This document shows positions 42,600-51,321 of a DNA stretch of 64,000 bases, in pieces (within the stretch, counting starts at the first letter, position 1; every line of letters starts with the position of its first letter). Under the pieces are notes generated by a model. That model was not told the origin of the DNA, searched no databases, and was given only the letters and a program-made list of their open reading frames with translations. Origin of the DNA: Polaromonas sp. (GTDB taxonomy: Bacteria > Pseudomonadota > Gammaproteobacteria > Burkholderiales > Burkholderiaceae_C). The position numbers and the translations under genes were made by a program. The stretch lies in assembly GCF_012927455.1 (NCBI RefSeq), contig NZ_JABBPE010000002.1:496001-560000 (forward strand), given 5' to 3'.

Positions 42600-44480
42600 T
42601 TACTGCTTGGGGGTCCAGGTCACACCCACGTAAAGGCTACGCGGCTGTTGGTTGTAACCGTAGACCGTCTGGTACTTTCGATCAAAGGCGTTGTCAAGGC
42701 GCGCCTTGAGCATTAGCTCGGGTGTTAGCTTGTAGGCGCCCGAAAGATTCACCAGCGTGTAAGAGCCCAAAGTAGTGTTCACCGACTGGAAGGTGTTCAC
42801 GTCGGTGTAAACGTCCGGGCGCTCGCCGCTGTATTGCAAGTCTGCATTGACCCGGAATGCGCCCATGGGCTGCGATACCCCGAGCGACATCAGCGTGCTG
42901 GCGCGGCGGTTCAGCCGCTGCTGGGTGACTTCATTGACGGGGTCTTGCAACGTGAGACTGGCCCGCAAATCCGTCTGACCCACCAGTCCCTTGTAGGACA
43001 GTTCCAGGCCATCGTTGCGCGTGCGGCTGATGTTGGCAAACGTAGAGGCGGCTTGGTCGAAGTCAAGCTGGTCTTTGATCCGGGTGTCAAAGTAGGTGGC
43101 GCGCAGCAGATGCCCTTCCCGTTCGTATTGCAGGCCCACTTCTTTGCTGCGTGCCAGTTCCGGCTTTAGCTGGGGGTTGCCAAAGCCGGGGGCAAACAGA
43201 TAGCCGAGCGGCGGCGCGTTAAATGCAGTTGAGGCGCTGGCAATCAACTTGAGCTGCTCCGTAATCGGATAGCCGTAGCCAATATATCCGGTGCTTTCCT
43301 TCAGCTCACCGACTTTGTCGTGGCGCACGTTGAGCTGCAGGGCGCCTGGGCCCACTTTCCCCTCCACGCCAGCAAACACCGCTGTTGCGTTGCGTTTTTG
43401 GTCATAGGCCGAGTCAAACGCCGACGTGGTGGTGGTCTCCACGCGTTGCCGCTGCTGCTCCAGTCCACCGGTCACTATCCAGTCATTGCCCAGCGCCAGG
43501 GTGTTGACCCAGTTCAATACACTGGCGCGGGTCCTGAAAGTGGCGGTCGAGCCAAAAGCGCCGTCGTCAAAGAATCGGCTCTTGTCAGACTGCTCGCTCA
43601 GCGACAGGCGGCTGCGCCAATTGCCAAACGTGTTGTCGGTGAATACCGTGACTTGACCCAGGCGAGTTGTCGAGTTCTGAACATCGGTGGGTGCGCCAAA
43701 CGCATTGTCATAGGCGACTTCGCCAGTGGACTTGAACAATTTGATGCCAAAGTTGTGATCTTTCGACAGCTTGTGCGTGGCAGACAGATTGACAGAGGTG
43801 TTGGCGTAGCCGTCTGCATCGGGGTTAGCGCCGGGTTGCTGCGCTGGGTTGAGGGCCGAAAACCCGTCGGTTTTGATGCCTGACAGGGTGGCGCTGAATG
43901 AGGTGTCGCCGAGGCTGGCGCTCACACTGCCCGACAGCTTTTTGAAGGCCCGTGGCCCTAATTCCAGCGACACCGCAGCGGACGGGGCGCGTGAACCGGT
44001 TTTGGTGAAAATCTGAATCACGCCGCCGATAGCGCCCGAGCCGTAAATGGCCGACACATTTCCGCGCACAATTTCAACCCGTTCAATGCTGTCAAGCATG
44101 ATGTGCTCAAGACTTACCGCGCCCGAGGCATCCTGCTTGTTTTGCGCAATGCCATCAATCAACACCAGCGTCTGCAGCGCCGCAGCTCCGCGCACGAAGA
44201 TGCTTGACGTGGTACCGATGCCACCGTTTTGGGTGCGCTGCACACCCGACTCCCGCTGAAGCAACGTGACCAGATCGGTGGCCTGAGACCGCTCAATATC
44301 CTCCCTGCTGATGACCGTGGTGTGCGGCAAAGCGGCGCTCAACAGCTGCTCGTTCCGCGTTGCCGTCACCACCGTTTCGTGAAGCTGTGGCGTGGCTTGG
44401 GTTTGTGAAAAAGACGGAAATGCCGCCGCTAAAGCCAGTGGCAGCAAAGCCAGGCGCAGGTTGGAAGTACAGATTTTCAT
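42600..44480 (-). CDS. btuB: TonB-dependent cobalamin receptor
   Basis: BtuB imports B12 across the outer membrane. The 626 residues have a signal peptide (about 1-25), a TonB box ETVVTATRN, a plug with VLIDGIAQNKQ, VEIVRGNVSAIYGSGAIGGVI and a long beta-barrel ending in VTWTPKQ without terminal aromatic. A cobalamin riboswitch lies in its leader, about 100 nt upstream, so expression should fall when B12 is plentiful. Heads the B12 operon. Confidence 0.93.
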   Translation of the reverse strand: MKICTSNLRLALLPLALAAAFPSFSQTQATPQLHETVVTATRNEQLLSAALPHTTVISREDIERSQATDLVTLLQRESGVQRTQNGGIGTTSSIFVRGAAALQTLVLIDGIAQNKQDASGAVSLEHIMLDSIERVEIVRGNVSAIYGSGAIGGVIQIFTKTGSRAPSAAVSLELGPRAFKKLSGSVSASLGDTSFSATLSGIKTDGFSALNPAQQPGANPDADGYANTSVNLSATHKLSKDHNFGIKLFKSTGEVAYDNAFGAPTDVQNSTTRLGQVTVFTDNTFGNWRSRLSLSEQSDKSRFFDDGAFGSTATFRTRASVLNWVNTLALGNDWIVTGGLEQQRQRVETTTTSAFDSAYDQKRNATAVFAGVEGKVGPGALQLNVRHDKVGELKESTGYIGYGYPITEQLKLIASASTAFNAPPLGYLFAPGFGNPQLKPELARSKEVGLQYEREGHLLRATYFDTRIKDQLDFDQAASTFANISRTRNDGLELSYKGLVGQTDLRASLTLQDPVNEVTQQRLNRRASTLMSLGVSQPMGAFRVNADLQYSGERPDVYTDVNTFQSVNTTLGSYTLVNLSGAYKLTPELMLKARLDNAFDRKYQTVYGYNQQPRSLYVGVTWTPKQ

Positions 44481-44582
44481 GAGTTCAAACGATCAACAAA
44501 ATGCCCTCACCGGCTTCCCCGCCAGTGCATGAGCGTTACGAACGCGCCAGTTCTTCAATAAAACGAGCGCGATCACCTTGTT

Positions 44583-44840
44583 GGCCGGTATCCGGGCTGA
44601 CGGAACTGCTCTCATCGCCTTCCCAAGCGCGTGTTCAAGACGCTCAGTGGCGAGTGATGAAAGCTGAATGCGTCCTTGAGTGTTACGTCAAAGAAATGGC
44701 ATTCGTCCGTTTACCGTTGCGGGGGCAGCGCAGGTTAAAAATCGCAGCGTTAGCGGTCAGGGTAAACCCGGTCCGGATGGCTTTGACTTCCTCCTGCTTC
44801 CCGTTGAACTGCAGTGTGTGAACCACACGGCGAGCACCAA
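44583..44840 (-). promoter_or_regulatory. Cobalamin (AdoCbl) riboswitch
   Basis: On the minus strand the conserved order is complete: GGTGCTCGCC (44838-44829), AACGGGAAGCAGGAGG (44805-44790), CTGCCCCCGCAACGGTAA (44728-44711), the B12-box CGCCACTGAGCG (44652-44641), GGGAAGGCG (44624-44616) and CAGCCCGGATACCGGCC (44599-44583). It lies about 103 nt before the btuB start and probably also controls downstream cob genes. Confidence 0.95.
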
Positions 44841-44900
44841 CAGGCGAGATTCTACGCGGCTGGATGGGCGGCCTGGCAGCGCCCCTACAATTGGGCTGCC

Positions 44901-45149
44901 ATGTCGAACCCAATCCAAATCGAGCAGATCACCGAACGCGTTGAGCGGCTTTTGCTGCGCTACGAGGAATTGCAGCGCACCAATGCGCTGCTCACCGACC
45001 AGGTCAGCGTACTCACCCACGAGCGTGATTCACTCCAGTCTCGGCTGAGTGCTGCGCGCTCGCGTGTCGAGGCCTTGCTGGAGCGCCTGCCTGACAGCAG
45101 CGCCAGTAGCACGCAGCCTGCCAAAACCTCTTCAGGAACTGGGCGATGA
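44901..45149 (+). CDS. ZapB-like cell-division coiled-coil protein (TIGR02449 type)
   Basis: The 82-residue protein is almost entirely coiled coil (ERVERLLLRYEELQRTNALL, VLTHERDSLQSRLSAARSRVEALLERL). It sits directly before zapA with an ATGA overlap, the standard place of this small family in beta- and gammaproteobacteria. It is expected to act at the division septum with ZapA and FtsZ. The ATG at 44901 is chosen over an upstream start lacking coiled-coil sequence. Confidence 0.85.
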   Translation: MSNPIQIEQITERVERLLLRYEELQRTNALLTDQVSVLTHERDSLQSRLSAARSRVEALLERLPDSSASSTQPAKTSSGTGR

Positions 45150-45493
45150 AACAGCTTGAAGTACAAATCATGGGCCAGAGCTACTTGCTGGGCTGCCCCG
45201 AAAACGGCGAGACGCGCTTGCAGGATGCGGTCAGCAAGGTCGACGCGGCCATGTGCAGGATCCGCGACGCCGGAAAAGTCAAGGCACGTGACCGCATCGC
45301 GGTGCTGGCCGCCCTGAACCTAGCGTTTGAAGTCCCGGATCGCAGCCTTACCGACACGCCAGTGCCGGCTGCAGCACCGTCCGGATCGCCTGCAGGCCCC
45401 GTCACGGCGCCCGACGAAGCGACGCAAGCTCAGCTGGCGGCGCTGCTGCAGCGCCTGGACACCGCCCTGCATATTGACGGTCGCCTGCTCTAA
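45146..45493 (+). CDS. zapA: Cell division protein ZapA
   Basis: ZapA bundles FtsZ filaments at the septum. The 115 residues have the family start KQLEVQIMGQSYLLGCPENGE and the block DRIAVLAALNLAFEV. The tail, rich in Pro and Ala (AAPSGSPAGPVTAP), is longer than in E. coli. It overlaps the ZapB-like gene by 4 nt and is followed by 6S RNA, an arrangement conserved across proteobacteria. Confidence 0.94.
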   Translation: MKQLEVQIMGQSYLLGCPENGETRLQDAVSKVDAAMCRIRDAGKVKARDRIAVLAALNLAFEVPDRSLTDTPVPAAAPSGSPAGPVTAPDEATQAQLAALLQRLDTALHIDGRLL

Positions 45494-45547
45494 CCCATCA
45501 AGCGCGGTATTACGCGCTGTTGCATCTCGTGGCGGGCTGCAAGGGCA

Positions 45548-45553
45548 TACAAT
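45548..45553 (+). promoter_or_regulatory. Likely -10 element for 6S RNA
   Basis: TACAAT lies 5-6 bp before the inferred 5' end of 6S RNA. A TTGCAT at 45520-45525 could act as -35, but at 22 bp the spacing is long. Confidence 0.5.
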
Positions 45554-45557
45554 AAAA

Positions 45558-45735
45558 ATGTCTGCGATGCGTATTGGGCTTTATATTTCCTTGAACCAAT
45601 GCTCCACGAGCACGGGCTTGGTAAATTGTCCGGCAGGTGTGATCGTCTCGCGTTAGACGAACCCGAAACCGGACTGCCCTCGCCCACCTGAACCCCGGTT
45701 CAGGATGACGGTCCAGTGGCACTCGCAGACACCTT
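45558..45735 (+). ncRNA. ssrS: 6S RNA
   Basis: The RNA sits just after zapA. The ends pair: TGTCTGCGA (45559-45567) is complementary to TCGCAGACA (45723-45731). Near the 3' end the hairpin CCTGAACCCCGGTTCAGG and following GATGACGGTC resemble the E. coli 3' hairpin CCTTGAACCAAGGGTTCAAGG. The length of about 178 nt fits. 6S RNA binds sigma-70 RNA polymerase in stationary phase. Open frames drawn through this region are not genes. Confidence 0.87.
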
Positions 45736-45866
45736 ACTTTGCGCTTCACCGCGCGTTCTTGTCGCTGCTGCTGGATGCTGGCAGCAGCACCCAGCAGCAC
45801 CACCACCCCTGTTCACAAGCCCGCACACTGGGGCCCCCTTAGCAAAGCCAGACCTCGCCGCGCGTT

Positions 45867-46211
45867 TCAGCCGTGTACTTGGCGTGAATCGACGGGTGCC
45901 TGGTCGCGTTCGTTCATGCCGTAGTCGCGCATCACCCCGGCAATTCGCAAGCGGTAGTTTTTGAACATGCGCGTGCGACCTGCCGTTTGCGCGGCACGGT
46001 GCGCCTCCAAATTGCGCCAGGCCTGCAAACAGGACTCGTCGCGCCAGAACTGCAGCGACAGCAGTTTGTCGGGCTCGGTCAGACTCTGAAAACGCTCGAT
46101 GGAGATAAAGCCGTCCATCCTAAGCAGTTCGGCTTTCAGTTCGGCGGCCCACTTCAGGTAGCCCTCGCGATGGGCCGGTTCCGGCCAGACTTCGAAAATA
46201 ACCGTGATCAT
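45867..46211 (-). CDS. Antibiotic biosynthesis monooxygenase-fold protein
   Basis: The 114 residues match the small ABM dimeric alpha-beta barrel family: MITVIFEVWPEPAHREGYL, FISIERFQSLTEPDKLLSLQFWRDESCLQAWRN and HRAAQTAGRTRMFKNYRLRIA. Members act on quinones, haem or polyketide-like substrates, and the substrate here is not known. It lies alone on the minus strand between 6S RNA and a palindromic repeat. Confidence 0.85.
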   Translation of the reverse strand: MITVIFEVWPEPAHREGYLKWAAELKAELLRMDGFISIERFQSLTEPDKLLSLQFWRDESCLQAWRNLEAHRAAQTAGRTRMFKNYRLRIAGVMRDYGMNERDQAPVDSRQVHG

Positions 46212-46288
46212 GGTGAAGCTCCTGGTTCAAGTGATTCGTCCCGGCATCCAGCGGATCTGAAAGCCAAACCATCCATCAATTTTCCATA

Positions 46289-46346
46289 AAAACATGCTGT
46301 AACCCTTTTGGGACGGTCGTAAGTAGCTATTCTTTCCATAGCAATC
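46289..46346 (+). repeat. Palindromic repeat family 1, intergenic copy
   Basis: ATGCTGTAACCCTTTTGGGA, CGGTCGTAAGTAGCTATTC and CCATAGCAATCC follow the family order. It lies between the monooxygenase gene and the end of rraA. Confidence 0.65.
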
Positions 46347-46359
46347 CAACCCAGGCGCC

Positions 46360-46884
46360 CTAAGTAGCCAGCGGCGCGGGCATCACGACAATGCCGTCTT
46401 CATCGGCATAGAGCCAGTCACCCGGACGTATCCAGACGCCCTGAATCTGCAGCGCGACGTCGCGCAGGCCCGGCTGCCTTCTGTCGGTCGGCAAAGGCAT
46501 GGCGGCCAGCGCTCGTATGCCGGTGTGGCACAGCGCCAATTCGGCCACGTCGCGCACGCAGCCATCGACAACGACACCGGCCCAGCCGTTGTCTGCAGCC
46601 GCGGCGCCCAGCTTGCCGCCCAGCAACGCACGGCGCAGGGAGGCGCCGCCGTCCACCACCAGCACGCGGCCGTCGCCGGGCGATTCGACAGCGGCCTTGA
46701 CCGGCGAGTTGTCTTCAAAGCATTTGATGGTCACTACCAGACCACTGAATTTTGCAAGCCCGCCAAAGTTCTTGAAGACCGGCGGAAGCACCCTGAACTC
46801 GCCTGAACTGTCGTTCTTGTGGTCGTCGCAGAGATCGCAGGTAGCGAACGAAACGGCGGCGCTTTGACTAACGGTTGAGGTCAT
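46360..46884 (-). CDS. rraA: RraA-family protein (4-hydroxy-4-methyl-2-oxoglutarate aldolase / RNase E regulator fold)
   Basis: The 174 residues match the RraA/HMG-aldolase family: FATCDLCDDHKN, GRVLVVDGGASLRRALLGGKLGAAAADNGWAG (metal and substrate site near 75-110) and VVDGCVRDVAELA with the R-D pair. In proteobacteria members either inhibit RNase E or act as class II pyruvate aldolases, and sequence alone does not decide. ATG at 46884 lies at the family start. Confidence 0.88.
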   Translation of the reverse strand: MTSTVSQSAAVSFATCDLCDDHKNDSSGEFRVLPPVFKNFGGLAKFSGLVVTIKCFEDNSPVKAAVESPGDGRVLVVDGGASLRRALLGGKLGAAAADNGWAGVVVDGCVRDVAELALCHTGIRALAAMPLPTDRRQPGLRDVALQIQGVWIRPGDWLYADEDGIVVMPAPLAT

Positions 46885-47225
46885 TTTTAAGTGACTTTCT
46901 TGGTGGTTGATGGGCCATTTTGCCTGCAGTCGCAGCGTTGAGCGGGCGCCTTGAATTTCTCTGCACACTTCGCGGCACGCCGCGAAATGCCTCTTTTCTG
47001 ACTGCATTTTTTGTCAGCAAGCGCCTCATTGGCGGCCCGCAAATGCGTCACACCGTGGCGCTCGTTCATGTTTTTTGGATTCTCAGAGGTAAATCTGCAA
47101 CATCAACACGCAAATAAAGTGCGTTTTAGCTATGAAACTGCGTTTTTCTCCAGTAGCATCCGCATTGCCGTAAGGAAGTAGTTATCCGTGCGGTGATTTA
47201 TCAACTTCTAGAAGGAAAATCAATC
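46885..47225. other. Divergent intergenic region
   Basis: About 340 bp between rraA (minus) and the SWIB gene (plus). No gene or clear regulatory motif was found apart from an AAGGA ribosome site next to the SWIB start. Confidence 0.5.
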
Positions 47226-47687
47226 ATGGCAACTGCGAAAAAAGCACCGGCAAAAAAAGCGCCCGCTAAAAAGGCTGCTCCGGCAAAGAAAGTAGCTGCA
47301 ACGAAAGCAGCTCCAGCGAAGACGGTAGCGGCTAAAAAGGCAGCGCCTGCAACAAAGGTAGCCGCGAAGAAAGCAGCTCCCGCCAAAAAAGTTGCAGCCC
47401 CAAAGGCAGCAGCAGCCAAGAAAGTGCCTGCCAAAAAGCGCACGCCCAACGCAGCGTTCATGAAAGCGCTGACATTGAGTCCGGCATTGGCGGCGGTGGT
47501 GGGCGACAAGCCCTTGCCACGTACGGAAATTGTCAGCAAGCTGTGGGTTTACATCAAAGCCAAGGGCCTGCAGGACAAGATCAACAAGCGCATGATCAAC
47601 GCCGACGAAAAACTGCGTGCCGTCTTCGGCAAGGCGCAGGTGTCGATGTTCGAGATGGCTGGCCTGATCGGCAAGCACGTCAAATAA
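47226..47687 (+). CDS. Histone H1-like / SWIB-MDM2 domain protein
   Basis: The 153-residue basic protein has an N-terminal tail of about 70 residues of Lys/Ala/Pro repeats (KKAPAKKAAPAKK, KTVAAKKAAPA), like bacterial H1-type DNA-binding tails. The C-terminal SWIB domain (NAAFMKALTLSPALAAVVG, LWVYIKAKGLQDKINKRMI, EMAGLIGKHVK) is the chlamydial and beta-proteobacterial form. It probably binds DNA and may affect chromosome structure. ATG at 47226 follows AAGGA; an upstream GTG start is not favoured. Confidence 0.9.
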   Translation: MATAKKAPAKKAPAKKAAPAKKVAATKAAPAKTVAAKKAAPATKVAAKKAAPAKKVAAPKAAAAKKVPAKKRTPNAAFMKALTLSPALAAVVGDKPLPRTEIVSKLWVYIKAKGLQDKINKRMINADEKLRAVFGKAQVSMFEMAGLIGKHVK

Positions 47688-47707
47688 TCGGTTTTTACCG
47701 ATGCCCC

Positions 47708-47735
47708 AAAAGGCCGGCATCCCCGGCCTTTTTTT
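47708..47735 (+). terminator. Rho-independent terminator after SWIB gene
   Basis: The stem AAGGCCGG / CCGGCCTT is followed by seven T residues. Confidence 0.9.
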
Positions 47736-47804
47736 ATTTCCTTCCTGCCAACACCGGGCCAAGAATCGACCCGAAGCCGTCTTCTGCACACTCAGGAGAG
47801 AAGC

Positions 47805-47818
47805 TTGATTCATATCAA
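47805..47818 (+). promoter_or_regulatory. FNR/ANR-type box
   Basis: TTGATTCATATCAA matches the FNR consensus TTGAT-N4-ATCAA perfectly. If it acts as a class II site, transcription would start near 47853, about 245 nt before dppB. Confidence 0.6.
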
Positions 47819-47824
47819 AGTCGC

Positions 47825-47977
47825 GTGATATTTTCTAAAGCGACACGGGTAATTCCGGAGGCGGCAGCAGCCAAACAGGCAAAACTTGACCGCTTCGTTG
47901 CTAAGATTAAAAATGCGCTCAGTACTGCCCCAGATCAGTCTGGCCAGACTTACCAGCACAATAATTTCGCTCACTGA
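47825..47977 (+). CDS. Possible small protein (51 residues)
   Basis: A GTG-initiated frame encodes a basic helical peptide (KATRVIPEAAAAKQAKLDRF, VAKIKNALSTAP). No ribosome site stands out and no family is recognised. It could be chance. It follows the FNR-type box too closely for that box to drive it unless transcription starts inside it. Confidence 0.2.
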   Translation: MIFSKATRVIPEAAAAKQAKLDRFVAKIKNALSTAPDQSGQTYQHNNFAH

Positions 47978-48098
47978 TGCACAAAAAAAACGACGTCGCA
48001 AAGATTTTTTTACACCATCGATGTCGCCTTGCCGATGGGTTTTCCACAACGCGCTTCAATGCCTTGCAAGCCAGCACCTGTTCGGTCGCGCCGCGATA

Positions 48099-49109
48099 AT
48101 GTTGCGTTTTATCTTTACCCGACTGAGCCTGATCATTCCCACCTTTTTGGGCATGACATTGCTGGCTTTTTTCCTGATACGCATGGTGCCTGGCGACCCC
48201 ATCGAGACTCTCGCGGGCGAGCGCGGCATCGACCCAATCCGTCACGCGCAGCTGCTCAAGGAGTTCGGCTTGGACCAGCCGGTGCTGGTGCAATACGGCA
48301 TCTATATTGGCCGGGTGCTCAAAGGCGATCTGGGCAAGTCCATGATCACGCAGGAACCGGTGCTGAACGAGTTCTTGACACTCTTTCCCGCCACCATTGA
48401 ACTGGCCCTGTGCGCCATCATTTTTGCCCTGCTGATCGGCATTCCGGCCGGCATTCTTGCGGCCGTCAAGCGCAACTCGATACTCGATCACGGCGTCATG
48501 GGGGTCTCCCTGACGGGCTACTCGATGCCGATTTTCTGGTGGGGCCTGCTGCTGATCCTGCTGTTTTCGGTGCAGCTGGGCTGGACCCCGGTGTCGGGCC
48601 GCATGTCGGTGCAGTATTTCATCGAGCCAACCACCGGATTTTTGCTGATCGATTCATTGCTGTCGGACGACAAAGGCGCCTTCTGGTCGGCCGCCTCGCA
48701 CCTGATCTTGCCGACGATTGTGCTGGGCACCAATCCTCTGGCAGTTATTGCGCGAATGACGCGTTCGGCGATGCTGGAGGTGCTGGGCGAAGACTACATC
48801 CGTACCGCGCGCGCCAAGGGGCTTTCCAACCTGCGCGTGGTGGCCATACATGCCCTGCGCAATGCGCTTATTCCAGTGGTCACCGTGATTGGCCTGCAGG
48901 TCGGCGTGCTGTTCACCGGCGCGATCCTGACCGAAACCATTTTCTCGTGGCCCGGCGTCGGCAAATGGCTGATCGAAGCCATTAGCCGGCGTGACTACAC
49001 CGTATTGCAGGGCGGCATCTTGTTGCTCGGCGCCATCGTCATGGCCGTCAATCTGCTGGTAGACATCACCTACGGCATCATCAATCCACGTATCAGGCAT
49101 CAGCGATGA
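48099..49109 (+). CDS. dppB: Dipeptide-type ABC transporter permease DppB
   Basis: The 336-residue membrane protein has about six helices and the DppB hallmarks: a start RFIFTRLSLIIPTFLGMTLLAFFLIRMVPGDP (about 3-34), GDLGKSM and the EAA loop with ARMTRSAMLEVLGEDYIRTARAKGL. The start at 48099 gives the family length; the longer frame upstream adds 71 residues of unlikely sequence. First gene of dppBCDFA; ATGA overlap with dppC. Confidence 0.93.
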   Translation: MLRFIFTRLSLIIPTFLGMTLLAFFLIRMVPGDPIETLAGERGIDPIRHAQLLKEFGLDQPVLVQYGIYIGRVLKGDLGKSMITQEPVLNEFLTLFPATIELALCAIIFALLIGIPAGILAAVKRNSILDHGVMGVSLTGYSMPIFWWGLLLILLFSVQLGWTPVSGRMSVQYFIEPTTGFLLIDSLLSDDKGAFWSAASHLILPTIVLGTNPLAVIARMTRSAMLEVLGEDYIRTARAKGLSNLRVVAIHALRNALIPVVTVIGLQVGVLFTGAILTETIFSWPGVGKWLIEAISRRDYTVLQGGILLLGAIVMAVNLLVDITYGIINPRIRHQR

Positions 49110-50005
49110 GCACGGTCACCTTGAAAACCAGCAATCCACCCGCGCCGCCGCATCCGTTGCGCGAGTTCTGGAGTTACTTCAGCGCCAACAATGGCGCCGT
49201 CATGGGCTTGATCATTGTGGTCGCGGTGCTGCTGGTGGCGTTGTTTGCACCGGTGCTGGCGCCGCACGCCCCCAACATCACCAACAACGCCGTGTTTCTC
49301 AAGCCACCGGCCTGGCAGACCGGCGGATCGTGGACCTACCCCTTGGGCACTGATGCCATTGGCCGGGACATCTTGTCGCGCCTGATGTACGGCGCCCGTC
49401 TGTCGCTTGTCATCGGCCTGGCCGTGGTGGCCTTGTCGGTGCTGGTCGGCACTGTACTGGGCTTGCTGGCGGGGTATTTCCGCGGCATCTTCGAGATTGC
49501 CGTGATGCGCATGATGGACATCATCCTGACGCTGCCCAGCCTGCTGCTGGCCATAGTGATTGTGGCCATTCTGGGCCCCGGGCTGATGAACGCGATGCTG
49601 GCGGTCGCCATCGTCGTGCTGCCGCATTACGTGCGCATCACCCGCGCTGCGGTGATTCTTGAGGCCTCCCGCGACTACGTCACCGCTGCACGCATGAGCG
49701 GCGCTGGCCGCATCCGGCTGATGTTCAGTGAAATTTTGCCCAACTGCACGGCGCCGCTGATCGTGCAGGCATCGCTGGGCGTCTCCACCGCCATTCTGGA
49801 CGCCGCGGCATTGGGCTTTCTGGGTCTGGGTGCCCAGCCGCCTTCGCCCGAATGGGGCACCATGCTGGCCGACGCCAGAGAATTTGTACTGCGCGCCTGG
49901 TGGGTGGTCACCTTTCCCGGTCTCGCAATTTTGATCACTGTGCTGGCCTTCAATTTGCTGGGCGACGGACTGCGTGATGCGTTCGACCCGAAGCTGAAGC
50001 GATGA
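49106..50005 (+). CDS. dppC: Dipeptide-type ABC transporter permease DppC
   Basis: The 299-residue permease partners DppB. It shows an N-terminal helix with AVMGLIIVVAVLLVALFAPVLAPHAP (about 32-57), YPLGTDAIGRDILSRLMYGARLSL and a C-terminal EAA loop with YVTAARMSGAGRIRLMFSEILPN. A copy of its last 17 codons, about 153 bp further on, follows in the spacer. Confidence 0.95.
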   Translation: MSTVTLKTSNPPAPPHPLREFWSYFSANNGAVMGLIIVVAVLLVALFAPVLAPHAPNITNNAVFLKPPAWQTGGSWTYPLGTDAIGRDILSRLMYGARLSLVIGLAVVALSVLVGTVLGLLAGYFRGIFEIAVMRMMDIILTLPSLLLAIVIVAILGPGLMNAMLAVAIVVLPHYVRITRAAVILEASRDYVTAARMSGAGRIRLMFSEILPNCTAPLIVQASLGVSTAILDAAALGFLGLGAQPPSPEWGTMLADAREFVLRAWWVVTFPGLAILITVLAFNLLGDGLRDAFDPKLKR

Positions 50006-50260
50006 ACACAATCGACACGCACCCGATGAACCTTTTCGCAAGTAACAGCACGGATGCGGCTTTTCCGGGCCGCAGGTGTTGCCCCCAGCGGGGTAACCAG
50101 TATCACGCTGCTGGGCGACAGACTGCGTGATGCGTTCGACACCAAGCTAAAACGATGACCACGATCGCCACGCACCCAATGAACCTCTTCGCAAGTAACA
50201 GCGCGGAACCGGCTTTGCCGGGCCGCAGGTGTTGCCCCCAGCGGGGGGATCCGGCTACAC
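49955..50260 (+). repeat. 153-bp tandem duplication covering the dppC 3' end
   Basis: CTGGGCGAC...CTGCGTGATGCGTTCGAC occurs at 49958 and again at 50111. Each is followed by the same 100 bp ending in GGGCCGCAGGTGTTGCCCCC. The second copy is non-coding after the dppC stop but keeps the frame and its own stop codon. The GC-rich end resembles Comamonadaceae repeats. Confidence 0.85.
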
Positions 50261-50289
50261 GCAGTGAGCCGAGAAGGGGGAGGATTTAG

Positions 50290-51321
50290 ATGCTTCTTGA
50301 AATCGAAAACCTGTCCGTCGAGTTCCCCTCGCAAAACGGCGTGATGCATGCCGTTGACGGCATCAGCCTGTCACTCGAAGAAGGCGAAGTACTCGGCATC
50401 GTTGGCGAATCGGGCTCCGGCAAAAGCGTCACCATGATGGCCCTGATGGGCCTGGTGGCCTATCCGGGCCGGGTCCGCGCCGACAAACTGCGCTTTGCCG
50501 GCCATGACCTGATGACGCTGTCGGCGCGCGAGCGCAACCAGCTCACAGGCAAAGACGTGGCGATGATTTTTCAGGATCCCACCACCAGTCTGAACCCCTG
50601 CTTCACGGTCGGTTTCCAACTCACCGAAACGCTGCGCCTGCATCTGGGCATGGACCGCAAGGCCGCCACGCGCAAGGCCATCGAACTGCTGGAGCAAGTC
50701 GGCATCCCGGCGCCGGAAAGCCGTTTGAAGTCTTACCCACACCAGTTGTCGGGCGGCATGAACCAGCGCGTGATGATTGCCATGGCGATTGCGTGCAACC
50801 CCAGGCTGCTGATTGCCGATGAACCAACCACGGCGCTGGACGTCACCATCCAGGCGCAAATCCTGGACTTGCTGCGCAGCCTGCAAAAAGAGCGCGGCAT
50901 GGCGCTGGTGCTGATCACCCACAACATGGGCGTGGTGTCTGAAATGGCCCAGCGCGTGGCCGTCATGTATGCCGGCCAGATTATGGAAGAACAAAGCACC
51001 CACGCGCTTTTCAACACGCCGCAACACCCGTACACCGAAGCCTTGCTGTCCGCCCTGCCCGAGCGCAGCGATGGCAGCGCACGCCTGGCGACGATTCCCG
51101 GCATGGTGCCGGGCCTGTATGACCGGCCAAGCGGGTGCCTGTTTGCGCCGCGCTGCGCTTATGCCACCGAGCATTGCGCCAACGAGCGCCCGCCGCTGCG
51201 CGCCTGGCAGCCCAAACTGCAGGCGGGTGGCATGGTGCGCTGCCACTATCCGCTGGGCGACCCCGGTCGGGAAGCGGCGATGCTGCTGGGCAAGCCCCTG
51301 ATGCAGGAGGCAGCGCTATGA
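50290..51321 (+). CDS. dppD: Dipeptide-type ABC transporter ATPase DppD
   Basis: The 343 residues have Walker [18 protein letters not shown], signature [19 protein letters not shown], Walker [21 protein letters not shown] and the oligopeptide-type C-terminus with four cysteines ([21 protein letters not shown]) that can bind an Fe-S cluster in this family. GGGGGAGG precedes the ATG. Its stop overlaps dppF by 4 nt. Confidence 0.95.
   Translation: MLLEIENLSVEFPSQNGVMHAVDGISLSLEEGEVLGIVGESGSGKSVTMMALMGLVAYPGRVRADKLRFAGHDLMTLSARERNQLTGKDVAMIFQDPTTSLNPCFTVGFQLTETLRLHLGMDRKAATRKAIELLEQVGIPAPESRLKSYPHQLSGGMNQRVMIAMAIACNPRLLIADEPTTALDVTIQAQILDLLRSLQKERGMALVLITHNMGVVSEMAQRVAVMYAGQIMEEQSTHALFNTPQHPYTEALLSALPERSDGSARLATIPGMVPGLYDRPSGCLFAPRCAYATEHCANERPPLRAWQPKLQAGGMVRCHYPLGDPGREAAMLLGKPLMQEAAL

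Larger units (their letters stand above)
47739..48098. other. Intergenic region upstream of the dpp operon
   Basis: About 360 bp. It holds a perfect FNR-type box (47805-47818) and a possible 51-codon frame at 47825-47977 starting with GTG. An open frame joined in phase to dppB from 47886 is unlikely to be translated. Confidence 0.5.

Noticed and set aside
45327..45656. Frames running through the zapA 3' end and 6S RNA
   Set aside because: The region is explained by zapA and a structured RNA; the frames have no ribosome site.
49100..50041. 313-residue minus-strand frame across dppC
   Set aside because: Gln/His/Arg-rich shadow of a certain permease gene.
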